Shown: positions 26,351 through 36,530, counted from the stretch's first letter. The stretch: DNA of 64,000 bases from Lachnospiraceae bacterium AD3010 (GCA_000622025.1 JHWU01000007.1:1-64000), one strand, 5' to 3'. Numbers and translations: made by a program. Notes: generated from the letters alone by a model not told the origin.

Positions 26351-26582
26351 TATTGGTGATGTCAACATTCACCTTACGATTATCCTTGGAAGATGCCGCC
26401 TTCACAACGGAACGGATGGACTTTGCTATCCGGCCCTGTTTTCCGATGACTTTGCCCATATCGCTTTTATCGACACGAAGCTCAACGTTTATCTCGTTTT
26501 CATTCTCTGTTTCAGTCACATGTACCTCATCCGGATTGTCCACAAGAGCTTTGGCGATCACTTCCACTACTTCCTTCATCAT
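26343..26582 (-). CDS. khpA: KH-domain RNA-binding protein KhpA (YlqC)
   Basis: The 79-residue protein is a single KH domain with the GKVIGKQGRIAKSIRSVV motif. In Gram-positive bacteria it pairs with KhpB to regulate cell division and envelope genes post-transcriptionally. AGGAGG is 7 nt before the ATG. Its place between rpsP and rimM is the conserved one. Confidence 0.94.
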   Translation of the reverse strand: MMKEVVEVIAKALVDNPDEVHVTETENENEINVELRVDKSDMGKVIGKQGRIAKSIRSVVKAASSKDNRKVNVDITNNE

Positions 26583-26603
26583 AGAAATGCCTCCTGACCG
26601 GAC

Positions 26604-26846
26604 TTAAATGATCCCTGCTTTTTTGAATAATCTCTGAACAGTCTCTGTAGGCTGTGCTCCGTTCTGAAGCCACTTTTTGGCTTCCTCCTCATTTACCTTG
26701 AATTCAGAGGGCTCCTTTAAGGGATCATAGGTTCCGATCTCTGCCACATTCTTTGAATTTGAAACAGAATTCCTGGCATCAGCCACAACAACCCTGTAAA
26801 AAGGAGCCTTTTTCTTACCGATTCTCTTTAATCTGATCTTTAACAT
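26604..26846 (-). CDS. rpsP: 30S ribosomal protein S16
   Basis: The 80-residue protein starts [25 protein letters not shown]. The start at 26846 is chosen for AAAGGA 7 nt upstream; a longer frame to 26900 is not conserved. Part of ylxM-ffh-rpsP-khpA-rimM-trmD. Confidence 0.97.
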   Translation of the reverse strand: MLKIRLKRIGKKKAPFYRVVVADARNSVSNSKNVAEIGTYDPLKEPSEFKVNEEEAKKWLQNGAQPTETVQRLFKKAGII

Positions 26847-26936
26847 TTGAATATCCTTTCTTTTCTGTAAAACTGAAATGTATTTTCCGGTGGTATCCAC
26901 CGGTATATCAAAAACCGTGTGAACACGGATCGATAC

Positions 26937-28304
26937 CTATCTTAAACCCTTCATCATGGATGCCAGATTTCCCATGCCTCCGAAGCCTCCGAAACCGCGC
27001 TTCCCCTTCATCATCCCGGGCATACGCTTCATCATCTTCTGCATCTCCGTAAACTCCTTGACCAGGCGGTTAACATGCATGATGTCAACACCGGCTCCCC
27101 TTGCTATCCTGTGCTTTCTCTGGGGATTAAGGAGCTTTGGATTCGCTCTTTCAGCCTTTGTCATGGAATGTATTATGGCTTCATTCCTTTTTAGCCGGCT
27201 CTCATCCACCATTCCGGAAATATCCTTGCCTCCGGTAAGTCCGGGCAGCATTCCGAGGATCGAGCTTAAGCCTCCCATCTTATTCATCTGCGCCATTGCG
27301 GAGAGATAATCGTCAAAATCGAATTTACCCTTTTTGACGCTTTCCTTCATCTTTTCCGCAGACTCCCGGTCCACGGTGTCAGCGGCCTTCTCTATAAGGG
27401 AAAGCACATCTCCCATTCCGAGTATCCTTGAAGCCATTCGGTCGGGATAGAATTCCTCAAGGCCATCGCTCTTTTCACTTACGCCCACGTAATACACGGG
27501 AGTACCCACCGTACTGCGGATCGACAGTATCGCTCCGCCTCTGGCATCGCCGTCAAGCTTTGAAAGGATGATACCGTCAAGACCCACGCGCTCATTGAAT
27601 CCTCTGGCAACATCCACAGCAGCCTGTCCCGTTCCGGCATCCACTACAAGGACCGTGTCAGTAATATCCACATTGTCCTTAATGTGCTTCAGCTCTTCCA
27701 TCAGCTCTTCGTCAACCTCGAGCCGTCCGGCGGTATCAAGTATTACCACATCAAAGCCGTGCTTTTTTGCGTACTCTAATGAATCAAGGGCGATCTTTAC
27801 GGGATCCTTGCAATCCTCTTCCATAAAAAAGCCGGCTTCAACCTTATCAGCGTTTATCTCCAGCTGCTTTGCTGCAGCGGGTCTGTATACGTCAAGAGCC
27901 GCAAGGAGGCTCTTCTTTCCCTTTTTCTTAAGCCTGAGGGCAAGCTTTGCGGCAGTGGTGGTCTTACCTGCACCATTAAGACCGCAGAGCATGATCACGG
28001 TGATACTCTGACCGGGAGCGAATTTTAATTCCTCTGCATCACCGAGAAGAGATACCATTTCCTCATTTACGATCTTAATGACCGTCTGTCCGGGATTTAA
28101 GCCCTTCAGCACCTCTTCGCCGACAGCTTTTTCCTCTATGCTCTTTACAAAGGACTTGACGACCTTGAAATTCACATCCGCTTCAAGGAGTGCCATCTTT
28201 ACTTCCTTCAAGGAAGCCTTTACATCCGCCTCCGTGAGCATTCCTTTTGATCTTAAGCCCTTGAACACATTCTGAAGTTTTTCCGTAAGGCTTTCAAATG
28301 CCAT
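26937..28304 (-). CDS. ffh: Signal recognition particle protein Ffh (SRP54)
   Basis: The 455-residue GTPase targets nascent membrane and secreted proteins. N domain first, then G domain (GLNGAGKTTTAAKLA, DVYRPAA, DTAGRLEVDEELM, SKLDGDARGG) and a methionine-rich M domain (MQKMMKRMPGMMKGKRG and more) that binds the 4.5S RNA and signal sequences. It shares one base (TAATG) with the ylxM stop. Its receptor ftsY is encoded 2 kb upstream on the same strand. Confidence 0.97.
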   Translation of the reverse strand: MAFESLTEKLQNVFKGLRSKGMLTEADVKASLKEVKMALLEADVNFKVVKSFVKSIEEKAVGEEVLKGLNPGQTVIKIVNEEMVSLLGDAEELKFAPGQSITVIMLCGLNGAGKTTTAAKLALRLKKKGKKSLLAALDVYRPAAAKQLEINADKVEAGFFMEEDCKDPVKIALDSLEYAKKHGFDVVILDTAGRLEVDEELMEELKHIKDNVDITDTVLVVDAGTGQAAVDVARGFNERVGLDGIILSKLDGDARGGAILSIRSTVGTPVYYVGVSEKSDGLEEFYPDRMASRILGMGDVLSLIEKAADTVDRESAEKMKESVKKGKFDFDDYLSAMAQMNKMGGLSSILGMLPGLTGGKDISGMVDESRLKRNEAIIHSMTKAERANPKLLNPQRKHRIARGAGVDIMHVNRLVKEFTEMQKMMKRMPGMMKGKRGFGGFGGMGNLASMMKGLR

Positions 28305-28693
28305 TAAAGATCTCCCAATATTCTGTCGGCTATGGAGGCTATCCTCCCCGCTTCGGCATTATCTGTCTTTTCAAGGATGGACTCCGCTGCTGCTTTTATC
28401 TCCCGTACCAGCCTGCCGGTTTCCTCAAAGCGTTTGATAAGACCCAGCTTTTCCTCGTAACCGCTTAAGCTCTGCCTGCAGCGGTTAAGCATTGCAGACA
28501 CTGCCTGACGGCTTATTCCGTACTCCTTAGATATCTCGGATAATGACATATCCTCCATAACGGAGGCCTCATATATTTCTCTCTGCTTATCCTTAAGGAG
28601 GTTTCCGTAGAAATCAAAAAGCAGCGCTTCCTTAAGTGCATCCTTCAATTCCGCTACCGTCCTTTTCCCGGTCAAAAATGACCAACGGAGCAT
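28304..28693 (-). CDS. ylxM: YlxM/p13-like SRP-associated helix-turn-helix protein
   Basis: The 129-residue protein has the sigma-factor-like helix-turn-helix core DFYGNLLKDKQREIYEASVMEDMSLSEISKEYGISRQAVSAMLNR, and a coiled-coil tail. YlxM binds SRP components in Gram-positive bacteria and stimulates the SRP GTPases. Here it carries about 15 extra residues at the N-terminus (MLRWSFLTGKRTVAE) compared with the usual start, so an internal start is possible. Confidence 0.9.
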   Translation of the reverse strand: MLRWSFLTGKRTVAELKDALKEALLFDFYGNLLKDKQREIYEASVMEDMSLSEISKEYGISRQAVSAMLNRCRQSLSGYEEKLGLIKRFEETGRLVREIKAAAESILEKTDNAEAGRIASIADRILGDL

Positions 28694-28713
28694 ATCCTAA
28701 CATAAAAAAGCAA

Positions 28714-28740
28714 GGCTGTCAATAAAGCATGTTGACAGCC
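28714..28740 (-). terminator. Intrinsic terminator after ilvA
   Basis: On the minus strand GGCTGTCAA/TTGACAGCC forms a strong hairpin followed by TTGCTTTTTTATG. It closes the ilvA transcript and insulates the ylxM operon. Confidence 0.85.
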
Positions 28741-28768
28741 CTGTTCTTACCAGAAAATGCAGCGGATC

Positions 28769-30004
28769 TCACAATGCCGCCCTTACCTGCTTCGGTTTAT
28801 AGCCGTTTTTATCGAGAGCGGATAAGATCTGTTCCTTATGCCAGGTACCGAAGGCCTCCAGGGTGATCCGAAGCTCCACCTCGGCTGAGCGGTTGGTATT
28901 AACGAACTGGTTATGCTCAAGCTTTATAACGTTTCCGTTCTCTCTCGCTATGGTACCCGCAACCCTCTCAAGCTCTCCCGGCTTGTCAGGTAGGAGGACC
29001 GAAACGGTAAAGATCCTGTCACGAAGGATAAGTCCCTGCTGTACCACACTTGACATGGTGATAACATCCATATTTCCACCCGAAAGAATGGAAACCACTT
29101 TTTTCCCCTTACATTTAAGCTGCTTTAATGCCGCTACTGACAATAACCCCGAATTTTCAACGATCATCTTGTGGTTTTCCACCATATCAAGAAAGGCGAT
29201 AACAAGATCAGAATCCGGAACGGTTATTATATCATCCAGATTTTCACGGAGATATGGGAAAATAAGCTTTCCCGGTGTCTTCACCGCAGTACCGTCGGCA
29301 ATGGTCGAAGCTGTTTTCAGTGTTGTGACCTTCCCCTTCTTAAATGACGCCGAGAGACAGGCTGCCCCCTCGGGCTCTACGCCGATAACCTTTACCTTTG
29401 GATGAAGAAGCTTTACAAGAGTGGATACTCCGGTGGCAAGTCCGCCGCCCCCTACAGGCACCAGAATATAATCAACCAGCGGCAGCTCCTTAAATATCTC
29501 CATAGCTATGGAGCCCTGTCCCGTAGCGACACAGAGGTCATCAAAGGGATGAACAAAGGTGTAACCGTTTTCCTCTGCAAGCCTCAGTGCTTCTGAACAG
29601 GCATCATCATATATATCTCCAAAAAGGATCACCTCGGCTCCAAGAGCCTTGGTGCGGTTGACCTTAATAAGCGGGGTAGTGGTCGGCATCACTATTACCG
29701 CTCTGCAGCCAAAGGACTGAGCCGCGAATGCAACTCCCTGGGCGTGGTTTCCGGCTGAAGCGGTGATCACTCCTCTGTCCCGCTCCTCCTTTGAAAGACG
29801 GCTCACCCTGTAATAGGCGCCCCGGATCTTATAAGCTCCTGTCCTCTGCATATTTTCCGGCTTTAAATACACCTGGTTTTCGCAGGATGCGGAAAAGAAG
29901 TCACTGTGTATGAGCTTCGTCTCTACCGTGACCTCCTTAACCTTTTCAGAAGCCTCTTCAAAGGCCTCCAGACTTAAGTATTCATATTCTTTCTTATCTG
30001 ACAT
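28769..30004 (-). CDS. ilvA: Threonine ammonia-lyase (threonine dehydratase)
   Basis: The 411-residue PLP enzyme deaminates threonine to 2-oxobutyrate. Lys59 in QRTGAYKIRGAYY binds PLP; SAGNHAQGVA and PVGGGGLATG hold the phosphate. A C-terminal ACT domain (about 325-405, FTVSVLLPDKPGELERVAGTIA) suggests allosteric control. The length is that of the medium class, which can be biosynthetic or catabolic. It is wedged between ftsY and ylxM, an uncommon position, flanked by a repeat and a terminator. Confidence 0.93.
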   Translation of the reverse strand: MSDKKEYEYLSLEAFEEASEKVKEVTVETKLIHSDFFSASCENQVYLKPENMQRTGAYKIRGAYYRVSRLSKEERDRGVITASAGNHAQGVAFAAQSFGCRAVIVMPTTTPLIKVNRTKALGAEVILFGDIYDDACSEALRLAEENGYTFVHPFDDLCVATGQGSIAMEIFKELPLVDYILVPVGGGGLATGVSTLVKLLHPKVKVIGVEPEGAACLSASFKKGKVTTLKTASTIADGTAVKTPGKLIFPYLRENLDDIITVPDSDLVIAFLDMVENHKMIVENSGLLSVAALKQLKCKGKKVVSILSGGNMDVITMSSVVQQGLILRDRIFTVSVLLPDKPGELERVAGTIARENGNVIKLEHNQFVNTNRSAEVELRITLEAFGTWHKEQILSALDKNGYKPKQVRAAL

Positions 30005-30035
30005 CTCCTGCTCTCCCGTCTTTCATAAAAATCAG

Positions 30036-30076
30036 GTCATCCTGAGGGCTAACCATCTGTCAGCCCGAAGGATCCT
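30036..30076. repeat. TCATCCTGAG repeat touching the ftsY stop
   Basis: GTCATCCTGAGGGCTAACCA, then a spacer, then CAGCCCGAAGGATCC. The ftsY stop TAG lies directly against the repeat end (TAGGATCC on the minus strand). Confidence 0.8.
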
Positions 30077-30956
30077 AATCCGCCTCTTTATTAAAAAGAT
30101 TATCCACAAATTTATCAGCATCGAATTTTTCAAGATCCGTGATCTTCTCTCCGAGACCGATGAATTTGACCGGTATCTTCAATTCGTTTTCGATACTTAA
30201 GACTATGCCGCCCTTTGCGCTCCCGTCAAGCTTTGTAAGGATTATGCCCTTTACATCGGTCACGGACATAAATTCCTTTGCCTGGTTCATGGCATTCTGT
30301 CCGGTGGTTCCGTCAACCACCACAAGAGTCTCCTTCTTAGCCCCTGGAAACTCCGAGTTTATGATGGTATTTATCTTCTTCAGCTCATTCATAAGGTTCT
30401 GCTTATTATGAAGCCTTCCGGCAGTATCGCAGAATAAAAGATCAACGTTCCTTGCCTTTGCCGCCTTAACGGAATCAAAAACAACCGCTCCCGGGTCTCC
30501 TCCTTCGACTCCCCTTATCATCTCCACTCCGGCTCTGTCAGCCCAGACCTGAAGCTGGTCTATCGCCGCAGCCCTGAAGGTATCCGCAGCGGAAAGAAGC
30601 ACCTTCTTTCCCATATCCTTATAAATATGCGCAAGCTTACCTACAGACGTGGTCTTTCCGACACCGTTCACCCCAACAACAAGGACTACAGAGGGACCCT
30701 CCTCAAAGTCATAGAGGTCTCCCATATCAAAGCTTTTAAGGCTCTCCTTCATGCTCTCCATAAGGAGCTCTCTGCACTTCCCCGGCTCGGAGATACGCTG
30801 TTCCCTTACCCTGACCTTCAGATCCTCTATAAGCTTTTCGGTTGTGGCAATACCCACATCACCCATGACAAGAAGCTCTTCCAGCTCTTCAAAAAACTCG
30901 CTGTCTATCTCCTTATATCCGGTAAAGAAATTTGCAATATTTTGAAAAAATCCCAT
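30075..30956 (-). CDS. ftsY: Signal recognition particle receptor FtsY
   Basis: The 293-residue protein is the NG core only, without the acidic A domain of proteobacteria, as usual in Firmicutes. GTPase motifs: VVGVNGVGKTTSVGKLA, DTFRAAA, DTAGRLHNKQNLM, TKLDGSAKGG. It docks SRP-ribosome complexes at the membrane. Its ATG shares a base with the smc stop (TGATG), so translation is coupled. Confidence 0.97.
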   Translation of the reverse strand: MGFFQNIANFFTGYKEIDSEFFEELEELLVMGDVGIATTEKLIEDLKVRVREQRISEPGKCRELLMESMKESLKSFDMGDLYDFEEGPSVVLVVGVNGVGKTTSVGKLAHIYKDMGKKVLLSAADTFRAAAIDQLQVWADRAGVEMIRGVEGGDPGAVVFDSVKAAKARNVDLLFCDTAGRLHNKQNLMNELKKINTIINSEFPGAKKETLVVVDGTTGQNAMNQAKEFMSVTDVKGIILTKLDGSAKGGIVLSIENELKIPVKFIGLGEKITDLEKFDADKFVDNLFNKEAD

Positions 30957-33900
30957 CAGTCATAATCCTCCAGATCCACATTGACCTGCGTAGACACACC
31001 CTTCTCCTGCATGGTGATACCGTAAAGTCTGTCAGACTTCATCATGGTGCCCCTTCTATGTGTGATCACGATAAACTGCGTGTGCTTTATAAGGTTGCAG
31101 AGGTAGGAAGCAAAGCGGTCAACATTGGCTTCATCAAGCGCAGCCTCGATCTCATCCAGAAGACAGAATGGAGACGGCTTCAGAGCCTGTATGGCAAAAA
31201 GCAGTGCTATGGCTGACAGTGCCTTTTCCCCTCCGGATAACTGCATCATATTCTGCAGCTTCTTTCCCGGAGGCTGGGCAATGATCCGGATATCCGTTTC
31301 CAGAATATTCTCTGGATCGATAAGCTCCAGTGTTCCCTTTCCTCCTCCGAAAAGCTTCTTGAATACCACATCATACTGCTTCGCAATATCCTCAAACTTC
31401 TTCGAGAAGAGCTTTTTCATATTGTCATCAAGCTCGGCAATTATATTTCTAAGATCCTCTTCGGCCTTTAGAAGATCGTTCCTCTGTCCGTCCTCGAAGG
31501 TATATCTGTCAAAGAGATTCTTATATTCCTCGATAGCATTGACATTTACATTTCCAAGCTCTCTTATGGCGTTCTTTACCGCAAAGGTGGCCTTCTTAAG
31601 CTTTGAAAGATCAGTCATCTCTTCATTTCTGAGCTCCATAGCGGCACTTCTGGTCATCTGGTACTCATCCCACATATAATTGGTGAAGCTCTCCTCGTCA
31701 CGCTCACACTTTTCCTTCTGTGACATAAGCCTGTCGATCTCCCGCTCTATACTGCTCTTTCTTTCGCTTATATTGCCGATCTCCCTGAAGATACCCTTCT
31801 GTCTTTCGGAGAGCTCGTTCTTTTTGTCATAAAGAGCCTTAAGCTCCTGATTCTTGGAGTCATTGTCCGTACCGTAATTCTCTATCTGCTCCTCCAGGGT
31901 CCTGATCTCCAGAGTCTTTGTATCTCTCTCCTTTTTATTTTCTTCAATGCTCTGCTCGTTTATCCTTATTTCGCTCTCACTGCGGCTTAAGGCATTGGAG
32001 AGTCGGTTAAGCTCCTCCTCAACATGCGACTGCTCACCCCTTAGGGATACGTTTTTCTTATCCTCCTCAGAAAGCTTTTCTTTAAGCTTTTCAGCCTTTT
32101 CAAGGATGGTTTCAATGGCGATATTAAGCTCCTCTATCTCCTTAGAGATCTCTTTTTCCTTATCAAAGGAGAACTGAAGGTCACTGTTGACCTTTTCCTT
32201 CAGGGAGCTTATCTCCCCAATCTGTTCCTCTATCGCCTTATTCTCCTTTAATATCCCTCCGCTTCCTTCGCCGAGTTCCTTTTCACGGTCCTTTAACTGC
32301 TTAAGGCTCAATGAAGCGGTATTATACTTAAGCTCAAGCTCCTTCTTTTTTTCCGAAAGATTATTCTTTTTAATGCTGTTATCTGTCTTTTTTCGTCTCA
32401 GATCCTCTATCTTTTCAAGGCACTTATCAACCTCTGCCAGGGTTTCCTTCAATTCCTTCTCAAGGGCCTCTATCTCCCTTGTTCTCCCGAGAAGTCCGGA
32501 ATTATTCTTATATGCCCCTCCGGATATGGATCCCCCGGGATTCAAGGCTTCACCGGAAAGAGTAACCATTCTGACCCTGTAATGGTACTTCCTTGCGATC
32601 TTTAATGCGTTATCCACATTGTCTACAACAAGATAATTGCCAAGAAGTGAGCCTGCCACCTTCTCATATTTTTTCTCACAGTCCACTAAAGTATCTGCCC
32701 GTCCAAGAGCTCCGGGCTCATTAAGCAGGGCATCATCAGAAAGATCCCTTGACTCGATCGACGTAAGAGGTAAAAATGTTGCACGTCCGGCGTGTTCCGT
32801 CTTTAATACCTCTATCAGCTTTTTCGCGGTATTTTCATCCTTTGTTACTATGTTCTGGAGATTGCCTCCGAGAGCCGTTTCTATGGCAGTCTCGTATTTT
32901 TTCTGAACCTTTATCAGGTCGGCAACGACCCCCTCTATCCCCTTCTCATGCCGCCTTTCCTCCATGGCACGCTTAACGGCACTTCCGTAGCCCTCATAGC
33001 GCTCTGCCATATTTTTAAGGCTCTCAAGCTTTGACTTCTTCTCATGATAGATTATCTCTAAGGAATGGTGGTCACTGTCTGCTTTTTCCAGCTCGCTGCG
33101 AACCTTCTGGTCTTCGCTTTCCAGACTTTCAAGACTGTCCTCAAGCTTCTTTAATGAGGAATCCGCCTCGTCAAATTCCTTTAAGGCAGCCTCAATTTCA
33201 CCCTTTATTTCCTTTTCTCCCGTATGGATCCTTATGAGACTCTGGGAAAGCTCGGACTTTCTAAGTTCCGCCTGCTCAAGCATGGTATCGTATCTGGCAA
33301 TGCTTCCCCTGATATCATTTCTTCCGTTCAGAAGCTCGATCAGTGCAGACTTTTTCCTTTCAAGCTCCTCACTCTTACTGTTATTCTCATGGTTATAGAG
33401 ATCGATCTGCTCACGGAATTCATCCAGTCCCGAATCAATGGCAGACAGTTTTTCATCAATGGTAGCCTTACGGACAGTTAATCTCTGCTTTTCCTGTCTG
33501 TTTTTCTCTGTTTCACTCTTTAATTCGTTTATACGGCTGCTGAAGTGCTCGTCACTAACCTTCAGGGAATGTATCTGCTCCTTTAATACGTTTATCTGTC
33601 CCTCTATCTGACCCTTAAAAAGCGTGGAATTGGAGATCTCTGCCTTCTTCCTGTCGATGTCCTCATCAACGGTTTTCAGCTCGTCACCGATCTCAACATA
33701 GCTTTTCTGGCTTTCTGTGTAGCTTTCGCTTATTTCCTTAAGGTCAGCTTCAGCTATGCCGCTCTTCTTCTCTATTTCCTTAAGCTCTGAATCGTTCCTC
33801 TCTGTTTCCAGAAGAAAGACATTGGCATCAAGCTCCTTTAAGTCCTCCTTTTTCTGGAGATAGACCTTAGCCTTTTCCGACTGGCTCCGAAGAGGGTCCA

Positions 33901-34504
33901 GCTGCTTTTCAAGCTCATCAAGCCTGTCCGTCACACGAAGCAGATTATTCTTCTCATGCTCAAGCTTCCTTATGGCAGCAGCTTTGCGTCTCTTAAACTT
34001 TACTATGCCAGCTGCCTCGTCAAAAAGCTCCCTTCTTTCCTCGCTCTTTCCCGACAGTATCTTGTCGATCTGTCCCTGACCGATTATGGAATAGCCTTCC
34101 TGCCCAACACCTGTATCATAAAAAAGCTCCTGCACATCCTTAAGTCTGCAGGCGTTTCCGTTCATCAGGTATTCACTTTCACCGGATCTGTAGACCCTTC
34201 TGGCCACGGTTACTTCATCAAATTCCACACCCAGGGCGTGATCCGAATTGTCCATCGTGATCGCAACGTAAGCGTAACCCATAGGCTTCCGGGTCTCCGT
34301 GCCGGAAAAGATCACATCCTGCATCGAGGAGCCCCTGAGCTCTCTTGCGCTCTGTTCTCCAAGAACCCAGCGCACCGCATCCGCCACATTGCTCTTACCT
34401 GAACCGTTCGGTCCGACGATGGCCGTGATACCGTCCATAAACTTAAACTCTATTTTATTTGCAAAGGACTTAAAGCCCTGTATATCAATACTTTTTAAAT
34501 ACAT
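30956..34504 (-). CDS. smc: Chromosome partition protein SMC
   Basis: The 1182-residue ATPase condenses and segregates the chromosome. It has an N-terminal Walker A (GPNGSGKSNVADAVRWVLGE), two long coiled-coil arms (about 170-500 and 680-1010), a hinge (about 505-670, with GGSISGGAYKN at its end) and a C-terminal ABC signature (LSGGEKALSAIALLFA) plus Walker B (LLDEIEAALDEAN). Length is standard. Partners scpA/scpB are not in the window. It lies between rnc and ftsY, the Firmicute order. Confidence 0.97.
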   Translation of the reverse strand: MYLKSIDIQGFKSFANKIEFKFMDGITAIVGPNGSGKSNVADAVRWVLGEQSARELRGSSMQDVIFSGTETRKPMGYAYVAITMDNSDHALGVEFDEVTVARRVYRSGESEYLMNGNACRLKDVQELFYDTGVGQEGYSIIGQGQIDKILSGKSEERRELFDEAAGIVKFKRRKAAAIRKLEHEKNNLLRVTDRLDELEKQLDPLRSQSEKAKVYLQKKEDLKELDANVFLLETERNDSELKEIEKKSGIAEADLKEISESYTESQKSYVEIGDELKTVDEDIDRKKAEISNSTLFKGQIEGQINVLKEQIHSLKVSDEHFSSRINELKSETEKNRQEKQRLTVRKATIDEKLSAIDSGLDEFREQIDLYNHENNSKSEELERKKSALIELLNGRNDIRGSIARYDTMLEQAELRKSELSQSLIRIHTGEKEIKGEIEAALKEFDEADSSLKKLEDSLESLESEDQKVRSELEKADSDHHSLEIIYHEKKSKLESLKNMAERYEGYGSAVKRAMEERRHEKGIEGVVADLIKVQKKYETAIETALGGNLQNIVTKDENTAKKLIEVLKTEHAGRATFLPLTSIESRDLSDDALLNEPGALGRADTLVDCEKKYEKVAGSLLGNYLVVDNVDNALKIARKYHYRVRMVTLSGEALNPGGSISGGAYKNNSGLLGRTREIEALEKELKETLAEVDKCLEKIEDLRRKKTDNSIKKNNLSEKKKELELKYNTASLSLKQLKDREKELGEGSGGILKENKAIEEQIGEISSLKEKVNSDLQFSFDKEKEISKEIEELNIAIETILEKAEKLKEKLSEEDKKNVSLRGEQSHVEEELNRLSNALSRSESEIRINEQSIEENKKERDTKTLEIRTLEEQIENYGTDNDSKNQELKALYDKKNELSERQKGIFREIGNISERKSSIEREIDRLMSQKEKCERDEESFTNYMWDEYQMTRSAAMELRNEEMTDLSKLKKATFAVKNAIRELGNVNVNAIEEYKNLFDRYTFEDGQRNDLLKAEEDLRNIIAELDDNMKKLFSKKFEDIAKQYDVVFKKLFGGGKGTLELIDPENILETDIRIIAQPPGKKLQNMMQLSGGEKALSAIALLFAIQALKPSPFCLLDEIEAALDEANVDRFASYLCNLIKHTQFIVITHRRGTMMKSDRLYGITMQEKGVSTQVNVDLEDYD

Positions 34505-34544
34505 TTCAGTTTATCTTGATGGCTTTGACCAGAAGGTTCTTTTT

Positions 34545-34596
34545 AAGATTCTTCGCTTCGCTCAGAATGACATAAGGCTTCAGCCCGAAAGATCCT
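34545..34596. repeat. TCATTCTGAG repeat reaching into the rnc 3' end
   Basis: AAGATTCTTCGCTTCGCTCA with GAATGACA (34545-34572) is followed by GGCTTCAGCCCGAAAGATCC, which encodes the last codons and stop of rnc (KDLSG then TGA on the minus strand). Confidence 0.8.
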
Positions 34597-35272
34597 TTTC
34601 TCTCTTCAAATACTCATATGCTGCATGCTGCTCCGCGCTCTTCTTTGAGCTTCCCTTCCCCTCGGAAACCCTCATACCGTTAATGTAGACCTCCACGGTA
34701 TAGACCTTTTTATGGTCAGGACCGCTTTCACCCGCCACGATGTATTCCAGGGTATCCCCCTTCTTCTGGCATCTTTCCTGCAGTATGGACTTTGCATCAT
34801 AAAAAAGCTGCTTTCTGTCCATATCCTTAAGCACGTACTTTTCGATATGTCCGGCAGCAGCTTCGTATCCGCCGTCTATATATATAGCCCCGATCACCGC
34901 CTCGAAGACATCGGAAACAATGGAAGCCTTTTTCCTGCTCCCCTGCTCCTCTTCCCCGCGTCCCACCAAGATATAATCGGACAGGGAGAATTCCCCGGCA
35001 CACTCTGCCAGAGTAGGTTCGCAGACCAGTGCAGAGCGCATTTTCGTCATTTCACCCTCGCTCTTATCGGGATTATGATCATAAAGGTATTCACTCACAA
35101 CCAGTTCAAGGACAGCATCTCCCAAAAACTCCAGCCTCTCGTAATCGGGATAAGTGTTTATCTTCAGCTCATTAACATATGAACCGTGTGAGAGAGCCGA
35201 GCGCAGGAGCATCCTGTCCTTAAAATGATAATCTATTTTTTTCTCTATATCCTCAGGCCTGAACTCCAGCAT
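34580..35272 (-). CDS. rnc: Ribonuclease III
   Basis: The 230-residue endonuclease processes double-stranded RNA, including rRNA precursors. The catalytic signature is ERLEFLGDAVLELVVSEYL with the downstream DVFEAVIGAIYIDGG, followed by a double-stranded RNA-binding domain (about 155-225, GKGSSKKSAEQHAAYEYL). The last four or five codons are written in intergenic-repeat sequence. It follows acpP after 6 nt. Confidence 0.96.
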   Translation of the reverse strand: MLEFRPEDIEKKIDYHFKDRMLLRSALSHGSYVNELKINTYPDYERLEFLGDAVLELVVSEYLYDHNPDKSEGEMTKMRSALVCEPTLAECAGEFSLSDYILVGRGEEEQGSRKKASIVSDVFEAVIGAIYIDGGYEAAAGHIEKYVLKDMDRKQLFYDAKSILQERCQKKGDTLEYIVAGESGPDHKKVYTVEVYINGMRVSEGKGSSKKSAEQHAAYEYLKREKDLSG

Positions 35273-35278
35273 CTTATA

Positions 35279-35509
35279 TTACTCTGAGGTACCGCGGATA
35301 GCGTTGACCGCATCCTGTACGGTAACGATCTTTTCCGCATCCTCCGTATCTATGGTGATATCGAATTCCTCTTCGATCCCCATTATGATCTGGAATACAT
35401 CCAGGGAATCTGCTCCGAGATCATCGACAAAGGTGGTTTCCGGAGTTATCTCCGACTTGTCAACGCTTAAGACATCCGCAATAATACTCTGAATCTTTTC
35501 AAATTCCAT
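35279..35509 (-). CDS. acpP: Acyl carrier protein
   Basis: The 76-residue acidic protein carries growing fatty acids on a phosphopantetheine arm attached to Ser35 ([10 protein letters not shown]). The start at 35509 ([10 protein letters not shown]) is the conventional one; a TTG-initiated extension to 35536 overlaps plsX. Gene order plsX-acpP-rnc is typical. Confidence 0.95.
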   Translation of the reverse strand: MEFEKIQSIIADVLSVDKSEITPETTFVDDLGADSLDVFQIIMGIEEEFDITIDTEDAEKIVTVQDAVNAIRGTSE

Positions 35510-35525
35510 GCCTACTTCATTCCTT

Positions 35526-36530
35526 TCACTTTTCAAGCTGTTCTCTTATCCTGTCGGCGATCCTTCCTTCCTTAAAAGACACGCACTGCAGGATAGAATT
35601 CATTATTTCCCTGGCCTTTGAATTGCCGTGAGTCTTTACCACAAGTCCCTTTAACCCCAGAAGAGGAGCTCCCCCGTATTCACTTGCATCATACTTCTTT
35701 AACGCCTTCTTTAAGTTAGGTGCAACAAGGGCTGCGCCCAGCTTTCCGGTAAAGGAGCTAAGCATAGCACCCTTAACCTCCTTCATAAGGGTCTTTGCCA
35801 CCCCTTCCATCATTTTCAGGCAGACATTCCCCGCAAAGGCCTCACAAACTATGACATCTGCGTCCCCGTTTATCACATCCCTGGCTTCAACAGAGCCGGT
35901 GAAATTGATCCCGGATGTGTTTTTTAAAAGGGGGAAGGTCTCCTTAACCAGAGCATTTCCCTTATCCTCTTCGGCACCTATATTAAGGATGCCAACGGTG
36001 GGATTTTTTATCCCAAGAACATGCTCCATATAAACCGAACCCATCTGGGCAAACTGCACAAGATGATTCGGTCTGGCATCAACATTAGCTCCGCAGTCGA
36101 CCAGCAGGGATACTCCCTTTGAGGTAGGGATAAGAGGTGCAAGAGGCGGTCTCTCCACTCCCTTTATCCTGCCGATAAGAAGCTGGCCTCCAACCAGAAC
36201 GGCACCCGAAGATCCCGCCGAAACAAAGGCATCGCAGGTTCCCTCCTTAACAAGATTTAAGCCCCTTACAATAGACGAATCCTTTTTCTTGCGGATTGCC
36301 ATTACGGGAGGCTCTGCGGTTTCTATGATCTCGGTGGAATATACCGGAACAATGCGGTCTTTGGGATAGGAATACTTTTGGAGCTCGTTATCTACGGCAT
36401 CCTTTGTACCTGTCACATACACCGCAATATTGTCATTTAAGTTTACGGCATCCACTGCCCCCTTTATCACCTCAACAGGGGCATTGTCGCCTCCCATGGC
36501 ATCAAGCGCTACTTTTGTGATGTCAGACAT
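35526..36530 (-). CDS. plsX: Phosphate acyltransferase PlsX
   Basis: The 334-residue enzyme makes acyl-phosphate from acyl-ACP for PlsY. Motifs: [57 protein letters not shown] and the C-terminal [11 protein letters not shown]. The start at 36530 is set by AGGAG 5 nt upstream; an ATG at 36548 lies before the ribosome binding site. Confidence 0.96.
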   Translation of the reverse strand: MSDITKVALDAMGGDNAPVEVIKGAVDAVNLNDNIAVYVTGTKDAVDNELQKYSYPKDRIVPVYSTEIIETAEPPVMAIRKKKDSSIVRGLNLVKEGTCDAFVSAGSSGAVLVGGQLLIGRIKGVERPPLAPLIPTSKGVSLLVDCGANVDARPNHLVQFAQMGSVYMEHVLGIKNPTVGILNIGAEEDKGNALVKETFPLLKNTSGINFTGSVEARDVINGDADVIVCEAFAGNVCLKMMEGVAKTLMKEVKGAMLSSFTGKLGAALVAPNLKKALKKYDASEYGGAPLLGLKGLVVKTHGNSKAREIMNSILQCVSFKEGRIADRIREQLEK

